From NCBI GenBank assembly GCA_030278955.1, contig JAOANR010000003.1, positions 56,227,628 through 56,291,627 on the forward strand: 64,000 nucleotides of DNA. The letters run 5' to 3'. Origin of the DNA: Hygrophila difformis (lineage: Eukaryota > Streptophyta > Magnoliopsida > Lamiales > Acanthaceae). The notes beneath the pieces are model-generated. The model saw nothing but the letters and a program-made list of their open reading frames with translations, was not told the DNA's origin and did not search any database. The position numbers were made by a program, and so were the translations under genes. Positions 12,326 through 22,392 of the stretch are shown one piece after another; the stretch's first letter is position 1, and the number at the start of each line of letters is the position of its first letter.

Positions 12326-12898
12326 GTATTAAGAAAATTGGTGGCTATTGCACCAATTCACTGTCACCTCTTTAGCACTGAACTTTCTGGTTCTGTTAGA
12401 AAACTTACAAAGTCTACTACCGAAGAATTGTCCATATTTGGGAACATAGAGAAAGCCGTTCTTGAGTACATCTGCTCATGGAGCTCAAGTTCTCTGAGTC
12501 TTGCAGGCATTGACCTCGTTGGTTGTTTTAATTCTTGACAAAGACAAAAAGCAACAGATCCTCCCTGATGTGGGGCATTCTTCTACTATTTCTCATTTTT
12601 GGGATATCAATGGCAGGAGCTAAGCAACTGCATAAGTAAAATAGAGAGCTTTTCAGATGTGGTACCTGATCAGCCTTCATCATCAGTTAGGCCATCCAAT
12701 TCAATGCCTCCACTTCCAGCTGGCAGCCAGAATGTTTTGCCATACATATTATCTTTTTTTGTAACATGTGAGAAGTTGCATCCTGGTCAGTCAGGTGGAG
12801 GCCAGGATTTTAGTATTAATGATGTTTCTGATGGTAATGAGTCTTCTGGACCTGTTAATCAACAGATCAGTTCTGGACCTATAAAATTGCTGTTTGAG
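12326..12898 (+). pseudogene. Captured fragment of a UPL1/UPL2-type HECT ubiquitin ligase gene
   Basis: Starting after TATAG at 12,325 the DNA encodes VLRKLVAIAPIHCHLFSTEL, then SIFGNIEKAVLEY. Further on, after a frame change, come DKDKKQQILPDVG and WDING. A last segment encodes ELSNCISKIESFSDV, MPPLPAGSQNVLPYI and CEKLHPGQSGGGQDF. These are consecutive conserved blocks of the central region of the giant plant HECT ligases UPL1/UPL2 (about 3,600 residues). The catalytic HECT domain is not present. Only about 190 codons are captured. Confidence 0.85.
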
Positions 12899-13008
12899 GT
12901 TTGTGTTGTACTGTGTTCACTAATTTGCATAAATGTTGGAACATCATGATATTCTAAATATTCAGTGGGAGTTGATTTATAATTTCTTTTTTTTATTTCT
13001 TGTTGCAG

Positions 13009-13245
13009 AATGATATTAGTGACTTATGTCATGCAATATTGGAGGCGCACCATTTGGTTTACATTGTGGGCTGGTCGGTTTTCCATAAGGTAAAATTGGT
13101 GAGGGAGAGTAGTACTAAAGTGCCCGAAGGAGGTGATTTGATTTTGGGTGACTTGCTGAAGTACAAGTCTCAAGAAGGGGTGAGGGTGTTGCTACTGGTT
13201 CGGGATGACAAGACTTCACATCAAAACTTTGGTTGATTGTTTTGT
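13009..13245 (+). pseudogene. Captured exon of a C2-type phospholipase D gene
   Basis: After a TGTTGCAG acceptor the open frame encodes DLCHAILEAHHLVYIVGWSV, FHKVKLVRE, GGDLILGDLLKYKSQEGVRV and LLLVRDDKTSH. This is the region before the first HKD motif of plant phospholipases D (beta/gamma type by resemblance), which hydrolyse membrane phospholipids to phosphatidic acid. Both catalytic HKD motifs and the C2 domain are missing. The Trp usual in LLLVWDDKTS is Arg here. The reading after 13,245 is not recognisable. Confidence 0.85.
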
Positions 13246-13960
13246 TCAAGCTTGTCCATCTATGTTGGGCCTAAGGAAGTCCTTGGGTGTTTCCTATTGT
13301 GTCCCTAATAGGGGGTCTAGAGAACCAAATACTTTTTCCCTTAACCTCTTGTTGGTCTTGTCTGGCTTTCCTTCTATTTTTATTTTAAAAAGTAGTTCCT
13401 GCAAGAATTTATCCACCAATGAATGTCCATTTTGGCACCAGAATTCTCCCAGGTTTGTTGACATGTTTTCTTTATGTTTGCTTAGTGTATAAAGTTTTTA
13501 TGATTCTTTATTATTGTTCTTTACTGTGCTTTATCTAACTTTGTCTTCCCTATGTCGGTTGGCTTATTGGTCCAGATAAAACAGAAAGACACAAAAGAAG
13601 TGTTAAAGCATTGGTTTTTACATTACATTACGATTTTAAAATTCACTTTTAGAATATTTGTCAAGTTATTTGCCATATCTGTGCATTGTTAATTACTGTA
13701 GCTCACAAGGTGTTCCCTAGACAGCCCTCGCATTCCGAACGGAAACTTCTCCGTCGTAAAACTATAACTATTGTAGATAGTCTTTTTTACATGCTTTCAG
13801 TGTACCAGTGTAGAAATCTTTTACTCCTTTTAATGATCATGAGCAATTGCAGAATGGGGACAATTTCGTTTGTGTTCTCAGTTTGCTTTATTAAGACTTA
13901 CAAGGAGATTGTGCTTTACTTACTTTGATGCTCACTTTAACCAATTATTCGTATTTTCAG

Positions 13961-14405
13961 ATTGGACTGCAAGGGGAGCACCTCCATATATATGATACAT
14001 ATAACTTAAATTCTGTAAGCTGTGTATCAACTTCAAACCCTCCTAAACATCAACCCCTAACTTGTTACAAGGTACTGAACTTTATCCACTTATTTATTTT
14101 TTTTTACTTTAAAGATGAGTTTCTGGTTGTAGTTTTTAATACGACTTCATATTCTGGAATCAATAGTTGTACAGGCCACTATCGATACATGTGCAGACTG
14201 TGATTGAATCTCCACCTGGACAAGACCCTATTGGATTTGATATCGTGAGCATGGGAAAGGGTTAGCTTGGTTAAATGGAAATGAGAATGGACGATACTGG
14301 CCAAGAAAAGCCTCCAGCGATTCATGTGTTGAGAAATGTGATTATAGAGGCAAATTCATGCCCCAACAAATGTAATTCAGGTTGTGGAGAACCTATACAG
14401 AGATG
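13961..14405 (+). pseudogene. Captured fragment of a plant beta-galactosidase gene
   Basis: Exon 13,961-14,071 encodes IGLQGEHLHIY, NLNSVSCVSTSNPPKHQPLT and CYK before a GTACTG donor. Exon 14,197-14,405 encodes ESPPGQDPIGFD and MGKG. After a one-base deletion it continues with LAWLNGNE, GRYWPRK, CVEKCDYRGKFMP and GCGEPIQRW. These blocks lie in the C-terminal beta-sandwich part of glycoside hydrolase family 35 beta-galactosidases, which trim cell-wall galactans. The catalytic domain is absent and at least two frame changes are present. Confidence 0.85.
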
Positions 14406-15366
14406 GTAAGATCTTGGGCCTACTATACAGTATTCAGTTATTTCTGTAAAGTCCTCTGTGGAAGTTTATATTGTTTTTGCAATCATGTTGCTGTTTGGCT
14501 TGGCTTGTTTTGTTGAATTTTAATTTAGGGGAGGTTTTTGTTTATATCTTACAGTAATAGGGGTGCTTCCTTTGGTCTCTGATTCAAGCAAGCAAGTTTT
14601 GAGGCAGCTAGGAGACAGTTGAAGAAAGCTTATTTGCTTAGGTATGTCTTGTTAGTTCATCTTCAACTGAAATCTAATGAGAACTTGTAGTTCTGTTATA
14701 ATATTCCTGTATTCTTTATTGTTTGGCCTTAGTTTTTTCTTGCATAAAGGATGATAATGGTAATATTGGTTGTGATGAAGAAAAGTACAGGAAGACGAAT
14801 AAGATATATGTTATTGGTGAATCCTATAGAAAAAAATTGTTATGGATGGGAATCCACATACAGTACCTATAATTATTCTTTTTTTTCTTCATGGGCAGTT
14901 GTACGTTCTCATTATTATAAACCACATGTAAAATCTATGGTTAATGATGTTCAATATTTTCTAAGCCTTCAGCATCATCAATTATCTGGGAAAGAGATTC
15001 ACATCTCCAGTGTTGCCTCTAATCTTTTTGCTTCTTCATCTTTTAGAATGTTCTCGAGCTCACAGAATATTCTCCATTGTTATTAAATTAAATTCATAGG
15101 TTATTTTTTAAATCCATGTATTTCATATTTGTTTCCGTTGCTTTGCGGATGTTAGAAAATTTCAGCTCTATATAAATTTTATATTGTTTGATTTTGGCTT
15201 CCTCAACACTACATACTTGCTTTGTAAATTAAATATAACTAAATTTCTTTGAATGTAATAAGTATTGTATAAGAAAACCACGTGCACTTACCTACAATTA
15301 TTTTTTTTCCTCCATGGGCAGTTCTACACTCTAAATACGCCGTGCATCGCACGGTTCAAAAGCTAG
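14406..15366 (+). other. Helitron 3' region with 3'-end hairpin and an internal partial repeat
   Basis: The terminal hairpin is CCGTGC-ATC-GCACGG at 15,340-15,354, followed by 12 nt ending in CTAG at 15,363-15,366. A stretch at about 14,866-14,906 (TACCTATAATTATTCTTTTT ... CATGGGCAGTTGTAC) is nearly repeated at about 15,289-15,327 (TACCTACAATTATTTTTTTT ... CATGGGCAGTTCTAC), so part of the 3' end is duplicated inside the element. Two short exon-like pieces near 14,560-14,640 and 14,750-14,830 keep splice-like borders, but I do not recognise their source genes. Confidence 0.75.
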
Positions 15367-16320
15367 TATATATATATATATTCAAAAGATTTGACGAAGG
15401 TAGGCTTAATATATATTCTACTTAATTTAAATCTATCTTAATTTAAATCTATCGGATTTTATATATATATTCTAAAGCTCTAATGAAAATGGGCTTAATA
15501 AATAGTCTAATTATTTAAATAAGTCGGATTTGGTATGTCTATATTATAAAAAAAAATATACTATCTTATTATAATCCTAAGGATATAATCAAATCATCTC
15601 TTGTAGTACTTATTATAATCATGTATCACATATATTCCTCGATTTGAATACACCATGTATATATTAATTTAAGTTCGGTGTGTATATATATATATATATT
15701 CAAAAGATTTGACGAAGGTAGGCTTAATATATATTCTACTTAATTTAAATCTATCTTAATTTAAATCTATCGGATTTTATATATATATTCTAAAGCTCTA
15801 ATGAAAATGGCCTTAATAAATAGTCTAATTATTTAAATCAAGTCGGATTTGGTATGTCTATATTATAAAAAAAATATATATACTATCTTATTATAATCCT
15901 AAGGATATAATCAAATAATCTCTTGTAGTACTTATTATAATCATGTATCACATATATTCCTCGATTTGAATACACCATGTATATATTAATTTAAGTTCGG
16001 TGTGTATATATATATATATATATTCAAAAGATTTGACGAAGGTAGGCTTAATATATATTCTATTTAATTTAAATCTATCTTAATTTAAATCTATCGGATT
16101 TTATATATATATTCTAAAGCTCTAATGAAAATGGGCTTAATAAATAGTCTAATTATTTAAATCAAGTCGGATTTGGTATGTCTATATTATAAAAAAAATA
16201 TATATACTATCTTATTATAATCCTAAGGATATAATCAAATCATCTCTTGTAGTACTTATTATAATCATGTATCACATATATTCCTCGATTTGAATACACC
16301 ATGTATATATTAATTTAAGT
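15367..16320 (+). repeat. AT-rich satellite, three units of about 318-324 bp
   Basis: The landmark TTCAAAAGATTTGACGAAGG starts at 15,381, 15,699 and 16,023, giving periods of 318 and 324 bp. Units differ mainly in the length of their (TA)n tract and by a few substitutions, so they are over 95% alike by eye. Each unit contains ATTATAATCCTAAGGATATA, CTCTTGTAGTACTTATTATA and CGATTTGAATACACCATG. A diverged partial unit sits left of the Helitron at 4,125-4,219, showing that the Helitron landed in this array. Confidence 0.9.
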
Positions 16321-16985
16321 TATCTTAGGTAATTAATTTATTTTATATTGAATATTATATATTAAGATTTTAGGATTAAACATTGTTGGATGAATTAAAT
16401 GTGATTGTTGAAAAAAGGGGGTGGGGAAGTGGGAAAACTTGACTATATTACTTTTATATATATATAGATAGATAGATATATAGATATAGATATATAGATA
16501 TAGATATATAGATAGATATAGATATAGATATAGATATATATATACATAATTATTAACTTTGAAGATTTGAATTTAAAATTATTAAGTATACTAAGCAACT
16601 ATTCATAAAATTTAATACCCTAAATGTAAGATTTCTTGAAGATTGGATAAATCAATTTCAAATGAAAATTTAACTTTAAAAAATTTATTCCATAAATTCA
16701 AGATAACATATAATACATATTATATTATATATATATATGGTATATATAGTCTATTATCCCTTTATATATATTGTCATAGAAGTTGTTCCAAAAAAAAAAA
16801 AAAAGAGTTAAGCAGCCAAGTTAGGGATCGTCTGCCAGAAGAATCCGATTTTCTTTTTCCAAGTTGGAGGCCGACGACGACGAGGAGGTTAGGTATGTAT
16901 GTAGTCGGCAATCAATGATTTCTATTTCTGGTCTTAAAATATAGCTCCAAGAGTTTTATACAACTGCTCCCCCATCCAGTGTTTT

Positions 16986-17016
<31 letters not shown>

Positions 17017-17589
17017 CCAATGGTGGAGTGGATTATTGCTTCTTGGTTGTTCGTCGATTGGGCTTTTATTTTGTTTGGAAAGAAATCCAAGCTTTTTATT
17101 CTTCTCTAATAACTATTAGTATTTGTTTTGAACTAACAGATGCATACTTTTGAACTCAAAAAAAAAACAGATGCATACTTTGAATGAAGTTAGATGGGGG
17201 CTTTGGAGTTATTTCCATGCTACTTAGATTTGCAGACAGTATATTCACAAGATATTATTTAATTTGCAGACAGTATATTCATTCGTTCAATTGATTCCTG
17301 ATGAGTGATGATAACAATTCACAAGATATTATTTAATTTGCGTGGCCTTCGCAGATAATGTGTTCAATTCAATTCAAGTTTCCATCTTTGCTAATTATCT
17401 CTGATTTGCCATCTCAATATTAGAAGAATCAACGTGTTCCTCAAATGTTCAAAGCTTTTACTTTTTAGGCTGGCAGGCAAACAGGGGCGGATCCACTTGT
17501 TAGATAGCATAGGACACCAATTTTGCTGGTTTGTATATATACCTGGATTAATTAATTAATTATTGTTGTTCTTGTTCTTGCTTGCAGGT
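16321..17589. other. Gene-free AT-rich spacer with microsatellites
   Basis: This stretch holds a (GATA/TA)n microsatellite at about 16,455-16,545, an A14 run near 16,791 and a T-rich run of about 35 bp at 16,983-17,018. An imperfect duplication of TTCACAAGATATTATTTAAT-TTGC occurs near 17,245 and 17,318. AGGGGCGGATCCACTT near 17,484 is a phrase common at the ends of degenerate plant repeats. No gene is recognisable until the F-box gene. Confidence 0.6.
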
Positions 17590-18687
17590 ATGGACGGAAA
17601 TCTACCTACGGAGTTGACTGAAAACATTCTCTTACGACTCCCTATCAAGTCACTCCTTAGGTTTACTACTGTCTCCAACTCATGGGCTAGCACCATCACT
17701 AGCCACCAATTTCATGTGGCTCATCACAAATATATCAAGAGCTCTACCCACAATATTTTTTGGATTCCAAGCATATATAAAAATCATAAAAGGGGCCATT
17801 TGATCCAAATCAAGGGTCAAGAAGTCCAGAGATTATCAATGGCCTATCCAGAAAGTTCATTTAGGTGCCGTAATTTATGTTGTTGTAATGGCTTGATACT
17901 CTCAACTTCAACTCGTGGTCGTCCAGGAGAAAAAATGATGTACGAAGTTTGGAATCCATCAACCGGATCATGTATAAAATTTCAGTGCCCATACGAAAAT
18001 TCATTCGATGATGAAGATGCCTTCCGTGGCCTCTGTTATGATCCATCAGCAGCAAGTTGTAAAGTGGTCATTTCTGATATGATCAAATATGCAGTTTTTG
18101 ACTGTATGAATAACCATTGGACTGAGATGAAGGAGGTCAACATCATCATGGAAGACCCAGATGATTTTTCACCTTATAAAGGAGGAGCCTCATCTCTGAA
18201 TGGTGATTTCTTCTGGATTGCATCATCGTCGTTCCCCGAGGATTTTGCTTTTGGAGACATTGAAATAGTATGTTTTGATTCAAGAGAAGAAAAGTTCAAA
18301 ACGTTGCCCAAGCCAATACAACATGACTATGGAGAGGTTAATGAAATGAGTTTTATTTCAATGGGAAACCACATATGCTTGCATATGATTTTCCCGGGAG
18401 CGTCCCGGCAAGAAACATTTCAATTGAAAATTGATGGTGGCCAGTATTCCTGGAAGAAGCTCCATTTGTATTGGCCAAAAATTGATGACTTGAGGTGGAT
18501 ACGTCCAGTGTATCTAAAAAATGAAAATGAGATTTTACTTACAGTAAAGCCCACCCAGGAGTACACTGACCACCTTCAGCTTTATAACTCCACACAGCAA
18601 ACTTCTAATGGAATGAAAACAGATCCTAAAATTGTAGTTTTGAGACCCATCGTTCCATTTCATAGTACTCTATTCGGCTTTACATGA
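17590..18687 (+). CDS. F-box protein with C-terminal F-box-associated interaction domain
   Basis: The product has 365 residues. Residues about 4-42 form an F-box (LPTELTENILLRLPIKSLLR, then FTTVSNSWAS...SHQF), which binds SKP1 in SCF ubiquitin ligases. The rest has marks of the F-box-associated repeat region that recruits the substrate: YEVWNPSTG near residue 120, GLCYDPSAASCKVV near 153, and ICFDS-type and FxLKIDGGQYSW-type strands later. I chose ATG at 17,590. The open frame extends 27 nt upstream only through a TTG run ending in TTGCTTGCAG|GT, which looks like a 3' splice site and suggests an intron in the 5' leader. The frame is intact and ends in TGA. The substrate cannot be inferred. 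Confidence 0.85.
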   Translation: MDGNLPTELTENILLRLPIKSLLRFTTVSNSWASTITSHQFHVAHHKYIKSSTHNIFWIPSIYKNHKRGHLIQIKGQEVQRLSMAYPESSFRCRNLCCCNGLILSTSTRGRPGEKMMYEVWNPSTGSCIKFQCPYENSFDDEDAFRGLCYDPSAASCKVVISDMIKYAVFDCMNNHWTEMKEVNIIMEDPDDFSPYKGGASSLNGDFFWIASSSFPEDFAFGDIEIVCFDSREEKFKTLPKPIQHDYGEVNEMSFISMGNHICLHMIFPGASRQETFQLKIDGGQYSWKKLHLYWPKIDDLRWIRPVYLKNENEILLTVKPTQEYTDHLQLYNSTQQTSNGMKTDPKIVVLRPIVPFHSTLFGFT

Positions 18688-19985
18688 AGAAAGGGAGTTA
18701 ATATTTCCAACAAATACTACCAAGGATTTTTTAGTTTTTCAATTGAATTCGAGGCTATGAAGGAGGGCCTCTTATTTTTTTTGTAGTGGTTGATAATTAT
18801 TCTGCATTTTTCTCTGATTTTTCGATAGTAGTATGATTTTATAGTGGTGATAATCATTTTGCAATTTCTCTGTTTTCTAGACATGATTTATGAACGTTCA
18901 ATGTCATAATGATTATTTAGTAGTCATGACTCATATATGTTGATTTCACTCATCTTTCAATATTTTGTTTGTTTGTTTAAATTATAGTATTATATTGTTT
19001 GAATCAATTGCACTCGGCTAAAGTCCAAGGGTCATGAATCTCATTTATAGCCACAGAGGGTATTTAAATATTTAATATGTAGTAGTACTTATATTTACTT
19101 TAACCCATTGCATAGAGGAGATAATATAGCTTCACTTGTTTCATTCAACACTACTTTAAAGAACCATTGCATAATAAAAAATACAGTGTGTTTCCCTTGC
19201 ACCTATAAATTGGTCGACAGATAATTTACCCACTGTAATAATATTCTTTAAAAAAGTGTTGAATAAATTCCAACATTAACCATTTAATGTGTGAAAATAT
19301 AGAGAAATGTAATCTGGAATTGTTTGTTACTCCCTCATTCGTTATTTATATTTGTTTAGAAATAATAATAAAGAACATTTTTAATATAGTGAAATTATTA
19401 ATTCATTTCACGTTATAACTAATTATTTCTAAAATGATTAATATATAAGCAATCGTTTATATCCTAGTTTTAAATGATATATAAATGTATTAATTTAAGA
19501 GTCGAACGCATAAGGAAGATAGTCGTCGTCATCATAAACTAAAAAAATATACTAACAGGTTTTAATTTGTTTGAGGTACTACTTTGATATACTAATAATC
19601 TTGATATTACTTGGCTTCTGTTGTATGCATAAAGTACTTATTGTTAAGCGGAGTATATTCTAGCTAATGGGTTTTGTTTTATTTTATCTTTAACTAAATG
19701 AGCAATCTGTGGAGAATAGCCGCCGTTTCAAAAGAAAAGGAATACGGCGGCCTCTATCTAATCCCCTTTTTAATTTGTTCCCTCTGTGGAGAATACCCGG
19801 AAAGTTGGGCTCATAGCATTTTTCTACTGTACCTAATTGGACCAAATATAGTAGTATCTGGAAAGGGCTCAACTAAATTTTCAGATCCCTATGGACACAC
19901 TGTGAGAGGATCCCCAGGGAGGCAGCAGAACATCGAAGCTATTGATGCTATCAGGACCCCAAACAGACTCCATCCTTAATTATGC
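18688..19985. other. Gene-free AT-rich spacer with a possible Stowaway-type remnant
   Basis: No gene is recognisable. TACTCCCTCATTCG at 19,328 resembles the left end of Stowaway/mariner-type MITEs (TA followed by CTCCCTCNGT), and the following 200 bp are AT-rich. I did not find a matching inverted end, so this is at best a truncated copy. The segment 19,690-19,980 is open in places but matches nothing I know. Confidence 0.4.
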
Positions 19986-20305
19986 AGCGAATAGTGGAAC
20001 GCATTCGGGAGATGTCGTAGAATGAGCTGGAGGAATGTATTAATTCGATGCATGTTTGGAGATGAGAAGGGAACAAGGTGGCCGACGGGTTGGCAAACCG
20101 TGGAGCTTCGAAGGAGGAGGAGTTCTACACCACGTATGGGCTTTTCCACCGGATTTCATCCAATAGGCATTGGCAGCGGACGCTTTGGGTGTTTGCTAGC
20201 CTAGGCTGCAGTATTGGGTTGTCTTATTGTTGTTTTGGTCTCCTGTGTTTGTGTTTGGTTTGTATCGGTTAACTTTCTCTGGCTCTTGGTTTACCAAAAA
20301 AAAAA
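19986..20305 (+). mobile_element. 3' end of a truncated LINE-type retrotransposon
   Basis: From about 20,045 the plus strand encodes HVWR, a stop, then EGNKVADGLANRGAS and a tail with FHRISSNRHWQRTLW. REGNKVADxLAN is the typical C-terminal motif of the RNase H domain carried by plant LINEs. The frame is followed by a short GT-rich 3' region and A9TTAAAAAA from 20,296, consistent with a poly(A)-tailed, 5'-truncated copy. An in-frame stop replaces the residue after HVWR. The 5' limit is uncertain. Confidence 0.6.
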
Positions 20306-20682
20306 TTAAAAAATCTAATGACCAATCATGAGTAAATTTCAAAATTTATCATCACCATCAACTTTCATGTATTGAATAAATTTCCACTTTACATCCTAAA
20401 TAATTTTTTTATAGTATTTTTTTAAATGTTTATACAAAAACTTTCGAGATAATAATTTTTTTGAGCCATTTCTAGATTTTCTCCAAATGCAGGAACACTC
20501 CACGGGCCAACAATCTTTATGGCCCAAAGTGAAAATCATATTATTCTGGTGGCCTATTTAAGTTTTTTATTTTTTTATATAATTAAAATAAATAATATGT
20601 CTTTCATCAATTCATCCCATTATTTATGTACAACTTTCATTTTTTGTCCACACGAATAAAAAAATAATCACTTAATAACAAT

Positions 20683-20880
20683 GTGCCAAACCACATTTCG
20701 AGGCAAACCGCTAAAATGAGATTGTTCAATGCCTTGGTACTACTAGATCTGTCACACCAATGTGCGTCTTCCCATCGGAGACCCCTCAACATAAGGTTAG
20801 GGATTCGATTTCCCTCCTGACCCCCTATCCATTCCATATACTATCCTCTTTGTAATTTATGTAGCTTGAGTTCTCAAAAG
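20683..20880 (+). mobile_element. SINE-like repeat, copy 1 (plus orientation)
   Basis: The copy reads GTGCCAAACCACATTTCGAG near 20,681, then CTGTCACACCAATGTGCGTC, CCATCGGAGACCCCTCAACA and GGTTAGGGATTCGATTTCCC. The last part looks like a pol III B box (GGTTCGANNCC type). The 3' end trails into A-rich sequence near 20,880. A second, diverged copy lies inverted at 21,045-21,155. Assignment to SINEs rests on the B-box-like stretch and size only. Confidence 0.5.
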
Positions 20881-21044
20881 TAAAAATAAAATAAAGAAAA
20901 CAAAAATAAAAATACATTCTTTTGGAAAGAAAGATCAACTATCGAATTTTTCGGTTCCTAACATATATTTCTTTAGAAATGACATTAGAAAAAATAAGGA
21001 CTTCTCCAACCATCAAGAGAAAGTGAAATAAAATTAAAGATTAA

Positions 21045-21155
21045 GAGGATAAGGGGTCTCCGATTGGAAGGCGTGCATTGGTGTGACAGAGGGGTATCGA
21101 GGCACTAAGCAGCCTCATGTTAGTAGTTGGCCCCGAGATGTGGTTTGACACGTTA
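21045..21155 (-). mobile_element. SINE-like repeat, copy 2 (inverted, truncated)
   Basis: Read on the minus strand it gives GTGTCAAACCACATCTCGGG, then TGAGGCTGCTTAGTGCCTCG, CTGTCACACCAATGCACGCC and CAATCGGAGACCCC. These align block by block with copy 1 at 20,683-20,790, but copy 2 stops before the B-box-like part. The two copies face each other about 250 bp apart and could pair in a transcript spanning both. Confidence 0.5.
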
Positions 21156-21647
21156 TTAAATAGAGAAAAATAAAATTAACAAAAAAAAAAAAAAACCATG
21201 CTAGCGGGTGAAAGAGGAAGAGGTTCTATGCGCCATTTCCATGAGATATATAATTTCTTCGAGGTTAATTGCATGAATTCTTCTCATTATTCTTCTTTCT
21301 TTGACCTTAGTAGAAATCAAAGTTTCGTAGACTGCTTAAGGAGTCTGAATAAATTCCAATCTATAAATTCAAACTCGCTAATTAACGACCCTCTGCAGGT
21401 TAAAAAAGACGAGTCATAATGATGAAGACATGAATTGATCATACAAACCATTGGATAATGAAATGTAAATAAAAATTATCGAGTTCCAGAGAGAGTTGTT
21501 TGGAATAATACTAGAAGAGAAGAACAGATTGAAATCCATAGATAGATAGTAGTTCTACTTATCTTGCAGTACCATCTTATTACTCTTATTCTGAAGGGGA
21601 TTCTAGCGAGATAACAATGTGAAAATTGGATACAACACATCCAGGCA
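21156..21647. other. Spacer with no recognised feature
   Basis: AT-rich DNA with an A16 run near 21,179. A short plus-strand open frame from 21,198 matches no family. On the minus strand this is the 3' flank of the glycine-rich protein gene, so its 3' untranslated region and polyadenylation site probably lie here. Confidence 0.4.
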
Positions 21648-21886
21648 TCATTTCAACTTCTTAAACATGCCTTTATGCTTGTGTTTCCCAAATAATTTTC
21701 CTCGCTTGAACTTGCCATGCTTTCCAAATTTTCCATGCTTCCCAAATTTGCCATGCTTGAACTTACCATGATGCTTGAACTTCCCTCCATGATGGACCAT
21801 GCCAGGATACCCATGGTGCCCATGGTGGGCGCCCAAGGCGGCTGCAGCTGCCGCCGCACCTCCAGCTATGAGTCCTCCAATCCCTC
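21648..21886 (-). pseudogene. Last exon of a glycine-rich protein A3-like gene
   Basis: On the minus strand an exon begins after TTTTTGGTGATCAG and encodes GGIGGLIAGGAAAAAAALGA, then HHGHHGYPGMVHHGG. It continues with five HGKFK/KHGKFGK-type repeats and a basic end, ending KKLK and TGA at 21,648. This Gly/Ala hydrophobic stretch followed by His-Gly-Lys-Phe repeats is typical of plant glycine-rich protein A3 and related YPPQGYPP proteins. Only the C-terminal exon is complete. A short piece of the preceding exon is seen at 22,239-22,345, and a copia element sits just upstream, so the gene is probably broken; expression cannot be judged. Confidence 0.7.
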
Positions 21887-22238
21887 CTGATCACCAAAAA
21901 TAGGCAAAGATTCTTATTATTATTATTATACCACAACAAAAAAAGGTATGTGGTTAAGTATTTAGCAACGATTAAGTATAATATCGCTAAAACATGAATA
22001 ATCTGCGGCAAAATCCAAATTTTGAGTTTAGTGATACTCTTAACAACATTTTCTGAGGTGTTGCTAATAACAATTTTATAGTTGTGATGTAAGAAAGTAT
22101 TCAGAAGTAGAATCTATTGTTGATAAGCACAACACACGACCATTCATTCTATTGTTCTTATTAAAGATTGCATTTCATAAAAAAAAAAAAATGCGAACAT
22201 AAACCAAAGCAGACCATCAAAGTTCACTTTGATATATG

Positions 22239-22345
22239 CAAATGAAGCGTTGAGGATAGTACCGGACTTTGTAGAGCCAGATGCACCAGGGTGGGGGTAG
22301 CCTTGAGGTGGCACACAAGTAGCTACATTTTCAACCAAATACACA
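22239..22345 (-). pseudogene. Remnant of the preceding exon of the glycine-rich protein gene
   Basis: The minus strand encodes VPPQGYPHPGASGSTKSG, a YPPQGYPP-type Pro/Gly/Tyr repeat as found in the N-terminal half of A3-like proteins. The frame upstream reads through a short unrelated sequence and stops. The copia 5' LTR starts only 48 bp further on at 22,393. I did not find the usual start (MGGGKDK-type) beyond the element at 27,719-28,119, so the N-terminal coding part is lost or lies elsewhere. Confidence 0.5.
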
Positions 22346-22392
22346 TCTAGCTCATTGGATTACAATCCCTCGTCCAAACTATCCCAATTATG

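Larger units (their letters stand above)
4220..15366 (+). mobile_element. Helitron carrying fragments of at least nine host genes
   Basis: The element begins TCTATCTACTATTATAAGAG, which matches the usual plant Helitron 5' end (TC followed by a CTACTATTATAA-like stretch). It ends ...GTTCAAAAGCTAG, a CTRR terminus, with a hairpin 12 nt inside the end. The preceding base is A and the following base is T, as expected for A|T insertion without target duplication. Both flanks are the same satellite repeat. No RepHel (Rep/helicase) coding sequence is visible, so it is non-autonomous. The interior is a mosaic of exon-intron pieces from unrelated genes, all sense relative to the element and nearly all broken by frameshifts or stops. 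Length is 11,147 bp. The ends, hairpin and satellite flanks are seen directly; the mechanism is inferred from the family. Confidence 0.9.

Noticed and set aside
13680..13800. Further phospholipase D exon after 13,245
   Set aside because: A short KTITIVD stretch near 13,750 recalls the post-HKD region, but the flanking residues do not fit and borders are unclear.
19328..19660. A complete Stowaway MITE
   Set aside because: Only a left-end-like TACTCCCTC is present; no inverted right end or TA duplication was found within 400 bp.
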